A DNA stretch of 34,596 nt, taken from the NCBI GenBank assembly GCA_002709835.1, contig PAQX01000036.1, positions 19,175 through 53,770 of the forward strand, written 5' to 3'. The stretch comes from Deltaproteobacteria bacterium. Lineage in GTDB: Bacteria; Myxococcota_A; UBA9160; UBA4427. This document shows, one piece after another, positions 1-8,890 of the stretch (position 1 is the first letter of the stretch; every line of letters starts with the position of its first letter). A program made the position numbers and the translations under genes. Under the pieces are notes generated by a model, which ran no database searches, had not been told where the DNA came from, and saw nothing but the letters and a program-made list of their open reading frames with translations.

Positions 1-2558
1 CCGGCGTAGTCCACGCCGCCGCTCACGAAGTATCCGTTGGTCGCGGCGAATCGATCGTTGCGAGTATCGATCACGGCAGAGAGGCCCAGCCGACTCGTGC
101 TCTGGTTCCCCTGCAGCACCTGACGAAGCACGGGCGCCGCGAGGGAGTTCAGGTTCGTGTTCTGTCGAACCCGCTGTTCGGCGAAGCTGTAATTGAGGAA
201 GACCCGCGCCCGGTTGTCGACGGTCAGCGCGTGACCGACGCCGAGGTCGACTCCCTGACGATCCTGTTCGAAGTCGTCGAAACGGACCTCGGTCAGGAAC
301 GCGGTCGCGCTGAAGCTGAACGTCGACCCCAGGAAGTAGGGATCGGAGAGCGAGATGAAGTAGCGACTCGAGTTGCCGCCGATGTCCGCAGAGATGTTCG
401 CGCCGTAGCCCCGGCCGAAGAGATTCGACTGGGAGAGCGAGGCGGTGAAGATGAAGTTGTCCGCGCTCGAGAAGCCCGCGCCGAAGCTGAAGGCACCGGT
501 CGGTCGTTCGACCACGTTCACGTCGAGGTCGAGCTGGGACGGGTCGTCGGTCGTGTTCGGTTCGAAGGCGACGTCCTCGAAGAAGCCGAGCTGGCGGATC
601 CGGGTGCTGCTGATCTGGAGTGCCCGCGCCGAATAGAGCTGGCCCTCGACGAGGCGGATCTCGCGCCGGATCACCGAGTCGATCGTCCGCGTATTGCCGC
701 GCACGTCGACGTTGCGGACGAAGTAGAGCGGCCCCTTTTCGACCGTGAAGGCGACGTCGACGGTCAGCTCCTCCTGATCCGTCTGGGTAAGCGGGTTCAC
801 GTTGGCGAAGAAGAACCCGCGATCGGTGTAGTGGGACTCGAGGATCTCGACGTCGGAAGTCAGATCGGAGCGACTGAAGATCTCCCCTTCCTCGAGCTGG
901 ATCTTCTCGCGCAGCGCGTCGAGGTCGATCGTATCGTCCCCGCTCACGGTCAACTCACCGACCTTGAATTGGGGCCCCTCGGTGATCGTGACGGTGACGA
1001 AGATGCCTTCCTCGTTGGCCTCGACCTCCGGCCCCACCACGCGCGCCTGGACGTACCCGTTGTCGGTGTACATCTGTTCCACGAGCCGCAGGTCCCGAAC
1101 GAAGACCGGCTCGGCATACTTGCCGCTCCGGTCGTACCAGCTCGTCGCCCACGAGTAGAGCGGATTCCAGAGCTTCGTCGTGAAGCCTTGCATCAGCTCG
1201 TCGGCGTCGAAGGCCTCGTTGCCGACGAAGATGACCTCTCGGAGCTTGAGCTCCTCGCCCTCTTCGACGTCGAAGTTGATCGCAACCGACCCCTCGGTGA
1301 TCTCCTCGATCTCGTACTCGACCTCGGCGAGGTAGTACCCCTCGGTGCGATACACCGCGGCCACCCGCTCCCGGTTCTCCCGGAGCAAGGGGTAGTCCAG
1401 CGGAACGCCCGTCGTGAGCGTCAGCGCTTCCTTGATGTCATCGCCCTCGATGTTGTCATTGCCGGAGATCGTGATCTCGCGAACGACCGGGCTCTCCTCG
1501 ACTTCGTAGATGACGCGCAGTCCCGCCGGTGTCTGCTCTCGGAAGACGCGGACGTTCTCGAAGAAGCCCTGGGCGAAGATCGCGCGGACGTCCCGAGCGA
1601 TCTGGCCGGCATCGGCGCGGGCGCCCACGATCGTCCGGAGTCGTGCCCGGATCGCGTCCTCCTCGACGCGCCGATTGCCCCGGATCACGATCTCGGCGAC
1701 GGGGGGTCCCGAGCTCCGCCCCGGCCCTCCGGCGAGGATCTGGTCCGCGCGCACGACCCGGTAGAGAACGACGTAGCCGTCCTCCTGCTGCTGCGACCGC
1801 GTGACGACGTTGGCGACGCGGGGATCTTCCGACAACGTTCGCCGATCGGCCTCGACCGCCGAAGCGTCGTAACGCGCTCCGGCGCGCACGCTGAGCAGCG
1901 ACCGCAAGGCCTCCTCGATCGGTCCCGCGCCCTCCAGACGAACGTCCACGATGCGCTCCGGCAAGCCCCCCCGGATCGTCGCCGCGATCTGATCCGCGAG
2001 TTCGCCCATTCGGTCGAGCAATTCGCGATCACTCCCCGCGGTCAACACGTGGGAGGTCGCTCCGCGGCCGGATGCGGGCACGACCCGGACGTCGACGGAG
2101 AACCGGCCCGCCAGCTCGGTCACCGAACCGGCCACGAGCCCATCGAGTCCGAGCGCAGCCGCCTGTCGCGCGAGAATCGCGTCCGATCGCTCATCCCCGT
2201 CGAGGGCCCGCGCCTCGGGATCCTCTAGATTCCGGAAAGCGACGGCCCCGACCTCACCGCCCGCCTCGATCCGCTGAGCGAGGAGTTCGTCGAGGGACTC
2301 GGTCAGGAAGCCGAGGGCGCCCTCGCTGTTCAAGCGGAACGGGAGAATCGCAATCTGCTTTCCCGCGCGGGTCGGCTCTTCGCCGGGGAACACGATCGCG
2401 CCGTATTCGACGGGCTCGGCGGGGGCGCGGGTCGGAGTGCCGAGCACCGCGAGGATCGGCGCGAAGAGGAGCAGGAGGACCAGGCCCGACCGGTTCGCGG
2501 ACGACCGCGACGGCCGCGTCCTGCTCTGCCCTCGGCCCACCCCCCGGATCACCGACAC
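1..2558 (-). CDS. bamA: Outer-membrane beta-barrel assembly factor BamA, C-terminus cut by window edge
   Basis: BamA is the core of the machine that folds beta-barrel proteins into the outer membrane. About 852 codons are visible; the rest of the barrel lies beyond position 1. I chose GTG at 2558 because AGGA sits about 6 nt upstream and a basic, then hydrophobic signal peptide follows, ending APA-EP near residue 50. Residues about 66-198 resemble a TolB-N/CsgG-like domain (KQIAILPF, then LGLDGLVAGSVTELAGRFSVDVRV). I count six POTRA-like units after it: about 200-270 (degenerate), 286-353, 353-431, 431-527, 527-607 and 607-683, each with the typical IxxxGN-type strand and GFFE/GYY-type turn. 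The barrel begins near residue 683 (GAFSFGAGFSS, then SQSNLFGRGYG). E. coli BamA has five POTRA domains and no TolB-like domain. Membrane placement is inferred from the family. An in-frame GTG at 2552 is an alternative start. Confidence 0.93.
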   Translation of the reverse strand, partial: MSVIRGVGRGQSRTRPSRSSANRSGLVLLLLFAPILAVLGTPTRAPAEPVEYGAIVFPGEEPTRAGKQIAILPFRLNSEGALGFLTESLDELLAQRIEAGGEVGAVAFRNLEDPEARALDGDERSDAILARQAAALGLDGLVAGSVTELAGRFSVDVRVVPASGRGATSHVLTAGSDRELLDRMGELADQIAATIRGGLPERIVDVRLEGAGPIEEALRSLLSVRAGARYDASAVEADRRTLSEDPRVANVVTRSQQQEDGYVVLYRVVRADQILAGGPGRSSGPPVAEIVIRGNRRVEEDAIRARLRTIVGARADAGQIARDVRAIFAQGFFENVRVFREQTPAGLRVIYEVEESPVVREITISGNDNIEGDDIKEALTLTTGVPLDYPLLRENRERVAAVYRTEGYYLAEVEYEIEEITEGSVAINFDVEEGEELKLREVIFVGNEAFDADELMQGFTTKLWNPLYSWATSWYDRSGKYAEPVFVRDLRLVEQMYTDNGYVQARVVGPEVEANEEGIFVTVTITEGPQFKVGELTVSGDDTIDLDALREKIQLEEGEIFSRSDLTSDVEILESHYTDRGFFFANVNPLTQTDQEELTVDVAFTVEKGPLYFVRNVDVRGNTRTIDSVIRREIRLVEGQLYSARALQISSTRIRQLGFFEDVAFEPNTTDDPSQLDLDVNVVERPTGAFSFGAGFSSADNFIFTASLSQSNLFGRGYGANISADIGGNSSRYFISLSDPYFLGSTFSFSATAFLTEVRFDDFEQDRQGVDLGVGHALTVDNRARVFLNYSFAEQRVRQNTNLNSLAAPVLRQVLQGNQSTSRLGLSAVIDTRNDRFAATNGYFVSGGVDYA

Positions 2559-2681
2559 GTTCGTTCCTCGTACCAGGCCGCGCGACGCGCCGGCCCGGCC
2601 TGGTTGCTGGGGATGGGAAGGCGCACAGAAGACGGGCGCCGGCTCGACCCCACCGACGATCGGCTGCCCGGAGTCCCGCGG

Positions 2682-2710
2682 AGGGTATGTGAGCGCAAGG
2701 GTGCTTTCAA
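2682..2710 (-). promoter_or_regulatory. Predicted sigma-70 promoter of bamA
   Basis: On the minus strand TTGAAA (2710-2705) is followed after exactly 17 nt by TACCCT (2687-2682). The -35 matches consensus at five of six bases and the -10 at the three most important positions. Transcription would start near 2675, leaving a leader of about 115 nt before the bamA GTG. It lies in the 266-bp gap after lolD, so bamA can be expressed separately from the lol genes. Otherwise this gap shows only a hairpin near lolD. Confidence 0.45.
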
Positions 2711-2781
2711 TGCCGATTTCGAGGCGGAAACCCTGTTTTGACGGGGGGTTACGCGACTGACAGGATGCAACTCAAAGCCGC

Positions 2782-2797
2782 CGGGCGGTGTCGCCCG
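2782..2797 (-). terminator. Hairpin just after lolD, possible terminator
   Basis: A perfect 6-bp stem (CGGGCG/CGCCCG) with a 4-nt loop lies about 28 nt past the lolD stop. It is followed on the minus strand by a short CTTT stretch, not a true U-tract, so strength as an intrinsic terminator is uncertain. Confidence 0.35.
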
Positions 2798-2824
2798 AAA
2801 CCTGGCCCGCCGACGGACGCGCCG

Positions 2825-3559
2825 TCAGACGACCGCGGTGCCTGCCTCGCCCTCGTGAAGGCGCCCCTCGTTCAGGACCAGGACGCGGCCGAGCTGGTCG
2901 GCCATGCGCTTGCTGTGGGTCACGACGACGAGGGTCGTGCCGCGGCTGCGATTCATTTCGAAGAGCAGCTCGGCGACCTGATCTCCAGTCGCGGGATCAA
3001 GATTGCCCGTCGGCTCGTCCGCGAGCACGAGGGGCGGATCGAGCACCAGCGCTCGGGCGACCGCCACGCGCTGCCGCTCGCCGCCGGAGAGCTTGCCGAC
3101 GGCGTGCTCGATCCGGTGCCCGAGCCCGACGTCGCCAAGCATCGTCTCCGCGCGGCCCCGCATCTCCTCCGGCGCGAGGCCCTGGATCAAACCGGGCATC
3201 ATCACGTTCTCGACGGCGCTGAACTCGGGCAGCAGGTGATGGAATTGGAAGACGAAGCCGAGGAAGCGGCCTCGCAAGTCGGAAAGCGCTTCGCGCGAGC
3301 GATCGAAGACGTCCTCGCCCCGGAACTTCACGGTTCCGGAGCTCGGATGATCGAGAGTCCCCAGGATGTGCAGGAAAGTGGACTTGCCGACGCCGCTTTG
3401 GCCGACGACCGCGATCCGATCGCCCGCCGCGATCTCGAGGTCGAGGCCCGACAGCACATCGACGCGTCCGCTGCCGGTCTCGAAGGACCGGGCGAGATCC
3501 TTGATTTCGACCAGCGGCGTCGCGGGAGCGGTGTTCTCGGTGGGCATGGACTCACTCAT
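2825..3559 (-). CDS. lolD: Lipoprotein-releasing ABC transporter ATPase LolD
   Basis: This 244-residue ATPase powers extraction of outer-membrane lipoproteins from the inner membrane with the LolC/E-type permease encoded just upstream. Visible motifs in order are Walker A GQSGVGKST (near residue 54), the signature LSGGERQRVAVARAL, Walker B PLVLADEPTGNLD and the H-loop VVVTHS. PTGNLD and the Q-loop context FVFQFHHLLPEFSAVENVMMP are typical of the LolD/MacB class. The ATG at 3559 overlaps the 3' end of the permease gene by 8 nt, indicating translational coupling. MacB-type ATPases are related, but permease type and neighbours (lnt, bamA) favour LolD. Confidence 0.93.
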   Translation of the reverse strand: MSESMPTENTAPATPLVEIKDLARSFETGSGRVDVLSGLDLEIAAGDRIAVVGQSGVGKSTFLHILGTLDHPSSGTVKFRGEDVFDRSREALSDLRGRFLGFVFQFHHLLPEFSAVENVMMPGLIQGLAPEEMRGRAETMLGDVGLGHRIEHAVGKLSGGERQRVAVARALVLDPPLVLADEPTGNLDPATGDQVAELLFEMNRSRGTTLVVVTHSKRMADQLGRVLVLNEGRLHEGEAGTAVV

Positions 3560-5570
3560 GGCGAAGGCCCGCCGCCGGATCGATTCGTGCGCCCTGCCGG
3601 CTCGGCAGGAGGGTCGCGCCCAGAGACAAGATCATCGCGATCGCAGCGACGCCGGCGACCTGGACCGGGTCGACCCGCGAAGGCAGCTCGCTGAACTGAT
3701 AGACGCTCGCGGGCAGCGTATCGATTCCGGTGACGCGTTCGATGATGTCCTGGATCCAGGAGAGCTGACCGGTCACCGCGATCCCCGCGGCGACGCCGAT
3801 TGCCGTCCCCGCCAACCCGATCAACGTGCCTTCGAGCGCAAAGATCCGCTCGATCAGCGCGTCCTCCGCGCCCATCGCCTTCAGGATCGCGATGTCGCTC
3901 GACTTCTCCATGATCATCATCACGAGGGTCGCGACGATCACGAACGCGGCGACGACCATGATCATCGTGAGCAGCAGGAACATCATGACGCGCTCGGTCT
4001 TGAGCGCCTGGAAGAAGGCAGGGAAGACTGCCTTCCAATCGCGGGAATACCAGGGATAGCCGTCGAGGGCGGAAACGACCTGGTCCCCCACGATCTGGGA
4101 GCGGTAATGGTCGGTCGTCCTCGCCTCGATCCCGTCGACGACCTCTCCCGCCTTCCGGAAATCCCGCGCCGCCTCGAGCGTCGTGTAGGTGAAGGCCTCG
4201 TCGTACTGGTAGAAGCTCGACTCGAAGACGCCCACGACGGTGAATCGTTTGAGGCGTGGGCCCGGGCCGAGCGGCGTGGGCGGACCGCCGAAGGGCGAGA
4301 TCAAGAGCAGGGTGTCGCCGATCGCGAGCCCCATCGACATCGCGAGATGCCCTCCCACGATGATCCCCGGCGCGCGAGGGGCTTCACCGAGGGAGGCGAA
4401 TCGCGCTTCGAGGCGGTCGCGATCCTCGCCATCGAGGCCCAGGGCTTCGCGCCCGTCGTCCCAGAGCGGACGGAGGTCGTTCTCGAGATCGGTCACGTCC
4501 CCGACGGTCGATGGATCGACCCCACGCAGGCGCACGCTCGCGATCTGCCCCTGGCGCCCGCGCACCATGCCCTCAGCATCGACGTACGGACTCGCCGCTT
4601 CGACGCCGGGTGTCGCGACGACCTTCGCGAGGACCTCTTCGTAGTCGAGGAAGGGGCCGAAGCTCGAGTGCACGGTGAAGTGGGCGCGGTTGCCGAGGAT
4701 CTCCTCCCGCCAGGTCTGCTCGAAGCCATTCATGACCGAGAGCACGACGATGATCAGCCAGACCCCCGCCGCGATTCCGCCCACGCAGATCGCGGTGATC
4801 GCCGAAATGAAGACCTGCCGGCGCTTGGCCACGAGGTAGCGGATCGCAATGAACCACTCGACGCTCTTTCGCATCGCGACGAAGCCACCGATCGCGAGCG
4901 GGATCAGCCCGAGCACGACCGTGCCGGAAAGGAGACCGAGCACGATCGCCGAGGCCTGGGTCGCCGGAGCGAGCAGCGAGCCGTCCGGAACCAACGTGAC
5001 GAGGACGCCGGGGATCAGAGCGATCACCGCGACGGAGAGAAGGATTTCGAGCGCCGACCGTTCTTCGCCCCTGCGGACTCGTCGCACCACGCTGACGAGG
5101 ATCGCGATGCCGAGAGAAACAACGAACACCGCGACGGGCGGCAGGACCTCTCCGCTCGCGCCGAGTGCGAGCCCCACGCCGAGCGCCGCGAGTCCCGTCG
5201 CGAGCCGACTCGTCGCGCCCTGTGAGAGGAAGTGGAGCACCGCCTTCGCGAGAGCGACGAAAAACGCGCAGGATCCGACGCTCCGGACGAGGTTCGCGGC
5301 GAACACCTCGCGCCACTCCTCGCCGGTGTAGACCGCGTCGGCCGGAAACGCCTCGAGCGTCGCGAGGAGTGCCACGAGGAGACTCACGAAGACAGCGGAG
5401 AGAACCGGCGAGAGCCACCCCTCCGAGACCCGCGCGAAGCGATCGAGCACGAGGAGGGCGGAGCCCAGGTAGACGACGGTCATCGCGAGGATGCCCGCGG
5501 CCAGGGTCACGATGAACGCGACGGCCAGGCTGCCACCAGCGGCGTCGAGGCTCCCGAGCAGTCCTTCCAC
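3552..5570 (-). CDS. lolC: LolC/LolE-family lipoprotein-releasing permease with extra N-terminal membrane region
   Basis: The C-terminal 440 residues are a normal LolC/E (FtsX/MacB) permease. It starts with the family hallmark SVEWFIAIRYLVAKRR, then one membrane helix (about 250-275), a periplasmic domain (about 280-520) and three helices at the end. Before this the same frame holds about 230 residues with seven predicted hydrophobic segments, starting GSLAVAFIVTLAAGILAM, making 672 residues instead of the usual 400-415. I chose GTG 5570 because it lies 5 nt after the prfB stop; the frame is open further upstream but there it only shadows prfB. An internal ATG at 4874 would give a standard-length LolC, so the long form could be a fusion or two overlapping products. 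With only one permease gene beside lolD, it may act as a homodimer like LolF (inference). Confidence 0.85.
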   Translation of the reverse strand: MEGLLGSLDAAGGSLAVAFIVTLAAGILAMTVVYLGSALLVLDRFARVSEGWLSPVLSAVFVSLLVALLATLEAFPADAVYTGEEWREVFAANLVRSVGSCAFFVALAKAVLHFLSQGATSRLATGLAALGVGLALGASGEVLPPVAVFVVSLGIAILVSVVRRVRRGEERSALEILLSVAVIALIPGVLVTLVPDGSLLAPATQASAIVLGLLSGTVVLGLIPLAIGGFVAMRKSVEWFIAIRYLVAKRRQVFISAITAICVGGIAAGVWLIIVVLSVMNGFEQTWREEILGNRAHFTVHSSFGPFLDYEEVLAKVVATPGVEAASPYVDAEGMVRGRQGQIASVRLRGVDPSTVGDVTDLENDLRPLWDDGREALGLDGEDRDRLEARFASLGEAPRAPGIIVGGHLAMSMGLAIGDTLLLISPFGGPPTPLGPGPRLKRFTVVGVFESSFYQYDEAFTYTTLEAARDFRKAGEVVDGIEARTTDHYRSQIVGDQVVSALDGYPWYSRDWKAVFPAFFQALKTERVMMFLLLTMIMVVAAFVIVATLVMMIMEKSSDIAILKAMGAEDALIERIFALEGTLIGLAGTAIGVAAGIAVTGQLSWIQDIIERVTGIDTLPASVYQFSELPSRVDPVQVAGVAAIAMILSLGATLLPSRQGARIDPAAGLRHE

Positions 5571-5575
5571 GCGCG

Positions 5576-6728
5576 TCAGCCCTTGCCGCCGGCCGGGGCG
5601 ACCTGCCCGCCCTGGGAGAGCAGCGTTGCGCGGATGAACGCATCGAGGTCGCCGTCGAGGACGCCCTCGACGTTGCCGATCTCGAGGTCCGTGCGGTGGT
5701 CCTTGGCGCGCTGCTGTGGGTGAAGCGTGTAGGATCGGATCTGGCTGCCGAAGCCGATTTCGCGTTTCTCGCCGGTCAGCTCCTCGACCTTCGCCTGCTG
5801 CTGCTGACGCTCGAGCTCGAAGAGCTTGGCACGCATGATCTTCATCGCCGTCGCGCGATTCTTGTGCTGCGACCGTTCGTTCTGGCACTGGGCGACCATC
5901 CCGGTCGGGATATGCGTGAGACGTACGGCGGAGTCCGTCTTGTTGACGTGCTGCCCGCCCGCGCCGCTCGCGCGATAGGTATCGACCCGCAGATCGCTCT
6001 CGTCGATCTCGACTTCGACGGCGTCATCGATCTCCGGCACCGCGGTCACGCTCGCGAAGGCCGTGTGGCGTCGCGCGTTCGAATCGAAGGGCGAGATCCG
6101 TACGAGCCGATGCACGCCCTGTTCGGTGTTGAGGTAGCCGTAGGCGTACTCGCCCTCGATCCGAAGCGTGACCCCCCGGATCCCTGCCTCCTCGGCCTCC
6201 TGGATGTCGAGGATCTCGGTCTTGAACTCGTGCCGCTCGGCCCAGCGTAGGTACATCCGAAGGAGCATCTCCGCCCAATCGCACGCATCCGTTCCGCCCG
6301 CGCCCGAGTTGATCGAGAGCAGCGCATCGCTTCCGTCGTACTCGCCGCCCAGCAACTGCTGGACCTCGGCTTGCTCGAGCACCCCCTCGAGCTCGTTGCA
6401 CTGGGCGATGCCTTCGGCGAGCAGCGAGGCGTCCCGTTCCTCTTCAGCGAGTTCGAGGCTCGCTTCGGCGTCATCGAGTCCGGACTCGAGCCGATCGTGC
6501 AGCGTAAGTTCGGCCTCGACGGCATTCTTCTTGCGGCCGACCGCCTGTGCAGCCTCCGCATCGTCCCACAGATCGGGGCGCGCCATCTCCCCTTCGAGCT
6601 CTTCGAGCTGGCGGCGCAGACCCGCTACGTCAAAGACGCCCCCGGAACTCGTCGAATCGTCCCCGCAGATCGCGAATCCGGTCGGCGAGCTCCCCGACAT
6701 CGAAACGTGCGTCGTTCTCCCCACTCAT
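5576..6728 (-). CDS. prfB: Peptide chain release factor 2, expressed by programmed +1 frameshift
   Basis: RF2 recognises UGA/UAA stop codons and triggers peptidyl-tRNA hydrolysis on the ribosome. The ATG at 6728 has AGGA upstream and opens a 32-codon frame ending at TGA 6632-6630. A +1 shift there moves translation into the long frame, where Asp (GAC 6631-6629) follows Leu and coding runs to 5576, giving 383 residues (E. coli 365). Class-defining motifs are present: SPF in VRISPFDSNARRHT (stop-codon reading) and GGQ in ASGAGGQHVNKT (catalysis). A caller using one frame would start at an artificial ATG near 6724 and mistranslate the N-terminus. It follows lnt after 96 bp and lies 5 bp before the Lol permease. 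Confidence 0.95.
6629..6644 (-). promoter_or_regulatory. prfB autoregulatory frameshift site
   Basis: On the minus strand the sequence is CGG GGG CGT CTT TGA C. It has the SD-like G-run, the 3-nt spacer, the CTT slippery codon and the in-frame TGA followed by C. This is the same arrangement as E. coli prfB (AGG GGG TAT CTT TGA C). In that system low RF2 slows termination at this TGA and promotes the shift, so RF2 controls its own synthesis; the same control is inferred here. Confidence 0.93.
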
Positions 6729-6781
6729 CTCCACGTCCTTCTTTCCTCGCTACTGGCTTCTTGCGCACACGAGCCAGGTTC

Positions 6782-6805
6782 GATCGCCCGAGCCTTCAGG
6801 CGATC
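6782..6805 (-). other. Inverted repeat between lnt and prfB
   Basis: GATCGCC and GGCGATC form a perfect 7-bp stem with a 10-nt loop in the 96-bp gap between lnt and prfB. No U-tract follows, so it is more likely an RNA structure or partial attenuator than a strong terminator. Confidence 0.35.
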
Positions 6806-6824
6806 CGACACTCTCTTCGGCGAC

Positions 6825-8450
6825 TCAGTGCGTCTCGTTCTGGTTTTTCTCGCGCCGCAGCGCAGCGCCTGCGCCGAGTAGACAGGCGACCGTACAGGCC
6901 CCGGCGAACACGTCCCCGTGTCGGGCGTAGAAGGTCGGCGCGCGATCCACGGGAATCTCGATCTCCCCGACCACGGTCGCCTCTTCGAAGAGCCGACCGT
7001 GCTCGGTCACCCGTCCACGCGCGTCGATCAGGGCCGACACACCGGTATTGGCCGCGCGAACGACCGGGAGACCATTCTCCGCCGCACGCATCGCCGTCAT
7101 CGCCAAAAATTGATGGGGGGCTCCGGTTCGACCGTACCAGGCATCGTTGGTGATCGCGAGGAGCGCGACCGCGCCCTCCCCGCCCATCCGCCGGACCAGG
7201 TCGGGAAAAATCAGCTCGTAGCAGATCGGGACGCCGACGAGACGGCGCTGCCCGGAGCCCCCGGGCCGGACCAGCCCGAGGTTCCGGGGACGCTCGCCGG
7301 GGGTGACGTCGTTCGAAGACAGACCGCTCGCGAGGGCCTGGAAGAAGTGCCCGAGCAGTCCGCGCAGCGGCACGAACTCGCCGAAGGGCACGAGGTGGGT
7401 CTTGTCATAGCGGTCTTCGAGGGCGCCATCGGGGTCGAAGAGGAACGCGCTGTCGAAGAAGTGGGAAAAGCGACGCGCTTCCCAGTCGACCTCGACGCCC
7501 ATGCCCCCGACGACGAGGCTCGCCCCGGACTCCGCGGCCAGTTCGGCCAGGCGTCCCCGGATCGGCGCGTCCTGCTCGATGAGCCCGGGCACCGCCGTCT
7601 CCGGCCAGACGATCCAGTCCGCTCGCGGGGCTGCCTCGCGGCTCAGCCGCAGATAGCGAGAGAAGATCTCCTCCCGACGCGCCGCGTCCCACTTCTGCCC
7701 CTGATCCACGTTGCCTTGGATCGCCGCAACGCGGACGGTCTCGTGCTCGATGCCCCCGTCGTCGGCCAGCCAGGCGCCGACTGGATGAAGAAGGACGACC
7801 CCACCGACCACGGCGAGGAGCTCACGAAGGCGCGCGTCGCCCCGGTCACACCACCATGCGGCAAGCGCCAGACCCACCGCGGCGGCGAAAAACGACAGGA
7901 CGTAGACCCCGCCGAGCCGGGTCCAGCCGAGCAGCGGCGTATCGAGATGGAGCCCGTAGCCGAGGGTCGCCCAGGGAAAGCCGCCCAGAAAATGGCCTCG
8001 CGCCCAATCGATCGCGACCCAGAGCGCCGCCCCCGACAGGACCCCAAGCGCACCTTCACGCGCAAACCGCGCGTAGCCCCAGGCGAAGAGCGCCGTGAAG
8101 GGAGCGACGTAGAGCGCCGGCACGAGCGGCGCGAGGAGCCCGAGAAAGAGAGGCATCCCCGCGTAGATCACCACGACGACCAGGAACCAGTAGAAGAAGA
8201 CGACATGGGCGAGGAAGCTGGACACCAGCGCAACCCGCAGAGCACGGCGAGGCGAGAGCCCACGCAGGCCCACGACGAGCGCCGCCGGCGCCAGCCAGGT
8301 CGCGATGAGACCGAGATCGACGGCCGGGGTCCCGAGCGAAACGGCGAACGGGAGCTCGTGCGGAAAGGCAAGGAAGTTCAGCGCTCCGTAGAGCGCGAGC
8401 GCACGGCGATCCGCGACCGGCTCCTCCGGTCCAGCGACGGAATCGATCAT
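6825..8450 (-). CDS. lnt: Apolipoprotein N-acyltransferase
   Basis: Lnt attaches the third acyl chain to the N-terminal cysteine of lipoproteins at the periplasmic face of the inner membrane, a step before Lol sorting. The 541-residue protein has an N-terminal set of membrane helices (about residues 15-215) and a C-terminal nitrilase-like domain (about 235-505). The catalytic triad is visible: Glu in WPETA (near 284), Lys in DKTHLVPFGEF (near 348) and Cys in VPICYELIFP (near 409). Length and order match E. coli Lnt (512 residues). The ATG overlaps the ybeY stop by 4 nt. Grouping with lolC, lolD and bamA makes an envelope-biogenesis set. Confidence 0.95.
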   Translation of the reverse strand: MIDSVAGPEEPVADRRALALYGALNFLAFPHELPFAVSLGTPAVDLGLIATWLAPAALVVGLRGLSPRRALRVALVSSFLAHVVFFYWFLVVVVIYAGMPLFLGLLAPLVPALYVAPFTALFAWGYARFAREGALGVLSGAALWVAIDWARGHFLGGFPWATLGYGLHLDTPLLGWTRLGGVYVLSFFAAAVGLALAAWWCDRGDARLRELLAVVGGVVLLHPVGAWLADDGGIEHETVRVAAIQGNVDQGQKWDAARREEIFSRYLRLSREAAPRADWIVWPETAVPGLIEQDAPIRGRLAELAAESGASLVVGGMGVEVDWEARRFSHFFDSAFLFDPDGALEDRYDKTHLVPFGEFVPLRGLLGHFFQALASGLSSNDVTPGERPRNLGLVRPGGSGQRRLVGVPICYELIFPDLVRRMGGEGAVALLAITNDAWYGRTGAPHQFLAMTAMRAAENGLPVVRAANTGVSALIDARGRVTEHGRLFEEATVVGEIEIPVDRAPTFYARHGDVFAGACTVACLLGAGAALRREKNQNETH

Positions 8451-8890
8451 CGAGGCAAGACCTTCAGCAGCCGGCGTTCTTCCGCCTGCATCTCCCGCGC
8501 CTCGTCGTCGTCCTCGTGGTCGTGTCCGGCCAGGTGGAGCACCCCGTGCACGAGCAGCCGCGCGACGGTCTCGTCGAGCCCCCGATGCCGCTCCTTCGCC
8601 TGTTCGGCGGCGGTCTCCACCGAGATCACCACGTCGCCCAGCATCCCTCCGCGGTGATCGGCAAAGTCGCCCTCGACGAGCGAGAACGACAGCACGTCCG
8701 TCGGCCGCGGCTTGTCACGATACTGCCCGTTCAGCTCGGCGATCGACGCATCGTCGACGAGCGCGATGGACAGCTCCGACTTCGACTGTCCGATCCCGCG
8801 CAGGATCGCATCGGCCGTTCGACGCAGACGCGGCACGTCGACGCGGGATCCCCGGATCGCGTCGGGCGGTCCGGAAATCATCACGCTCAT
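8447..8890 (-). CDS. ybeY: Endoribonuclease YbeY, rRNA maturation factor
   Basis: YbeY is a zinc-dependent single-strand RNase used in 16S rRNA 3'-end maturation and ribosome quality control. The 147-residue product has the conserved PTDVLSF segment and the metal-binding HGVLHLAGHDHE motif (near residues 114-125), with three His as expected. It overlaps lnt downstream by 4 nt and phoH upstream by 4 nt, so phoH-ybeY-lnt are translationally coupled. This phoH-ybeY-lnt order is widely conserved. Confidence 0.95.
   Translation of the reverse strand: MSVMISGPPDAIRGSRVDVPRLRRTADAILRGIGQSKSELSIALVDDASIAELNGQYRDKPRPTDVLSFSLVEGDFADHRGGMLGDVVISVETAAEQAKERHRGLDETVARLLVHGVLHLAGHDHEDDDEAREMQAEERRLLKVLPR

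Noticed and set aside
231..2228. Long open frame on the plus strand opposite bamA
   Set aside because: It is antisense to a clear BamA frame, has a charged low-complexity composition and no family motifs; high GC leaves antisense frames open.
5571..5888. Upstream extension of the Lol permease frame to 5888
   Set aside because: That stretch lies inside prfB and is Arg/Pro-rich shadow sequence; GTG 5570 follows the prfB stop.
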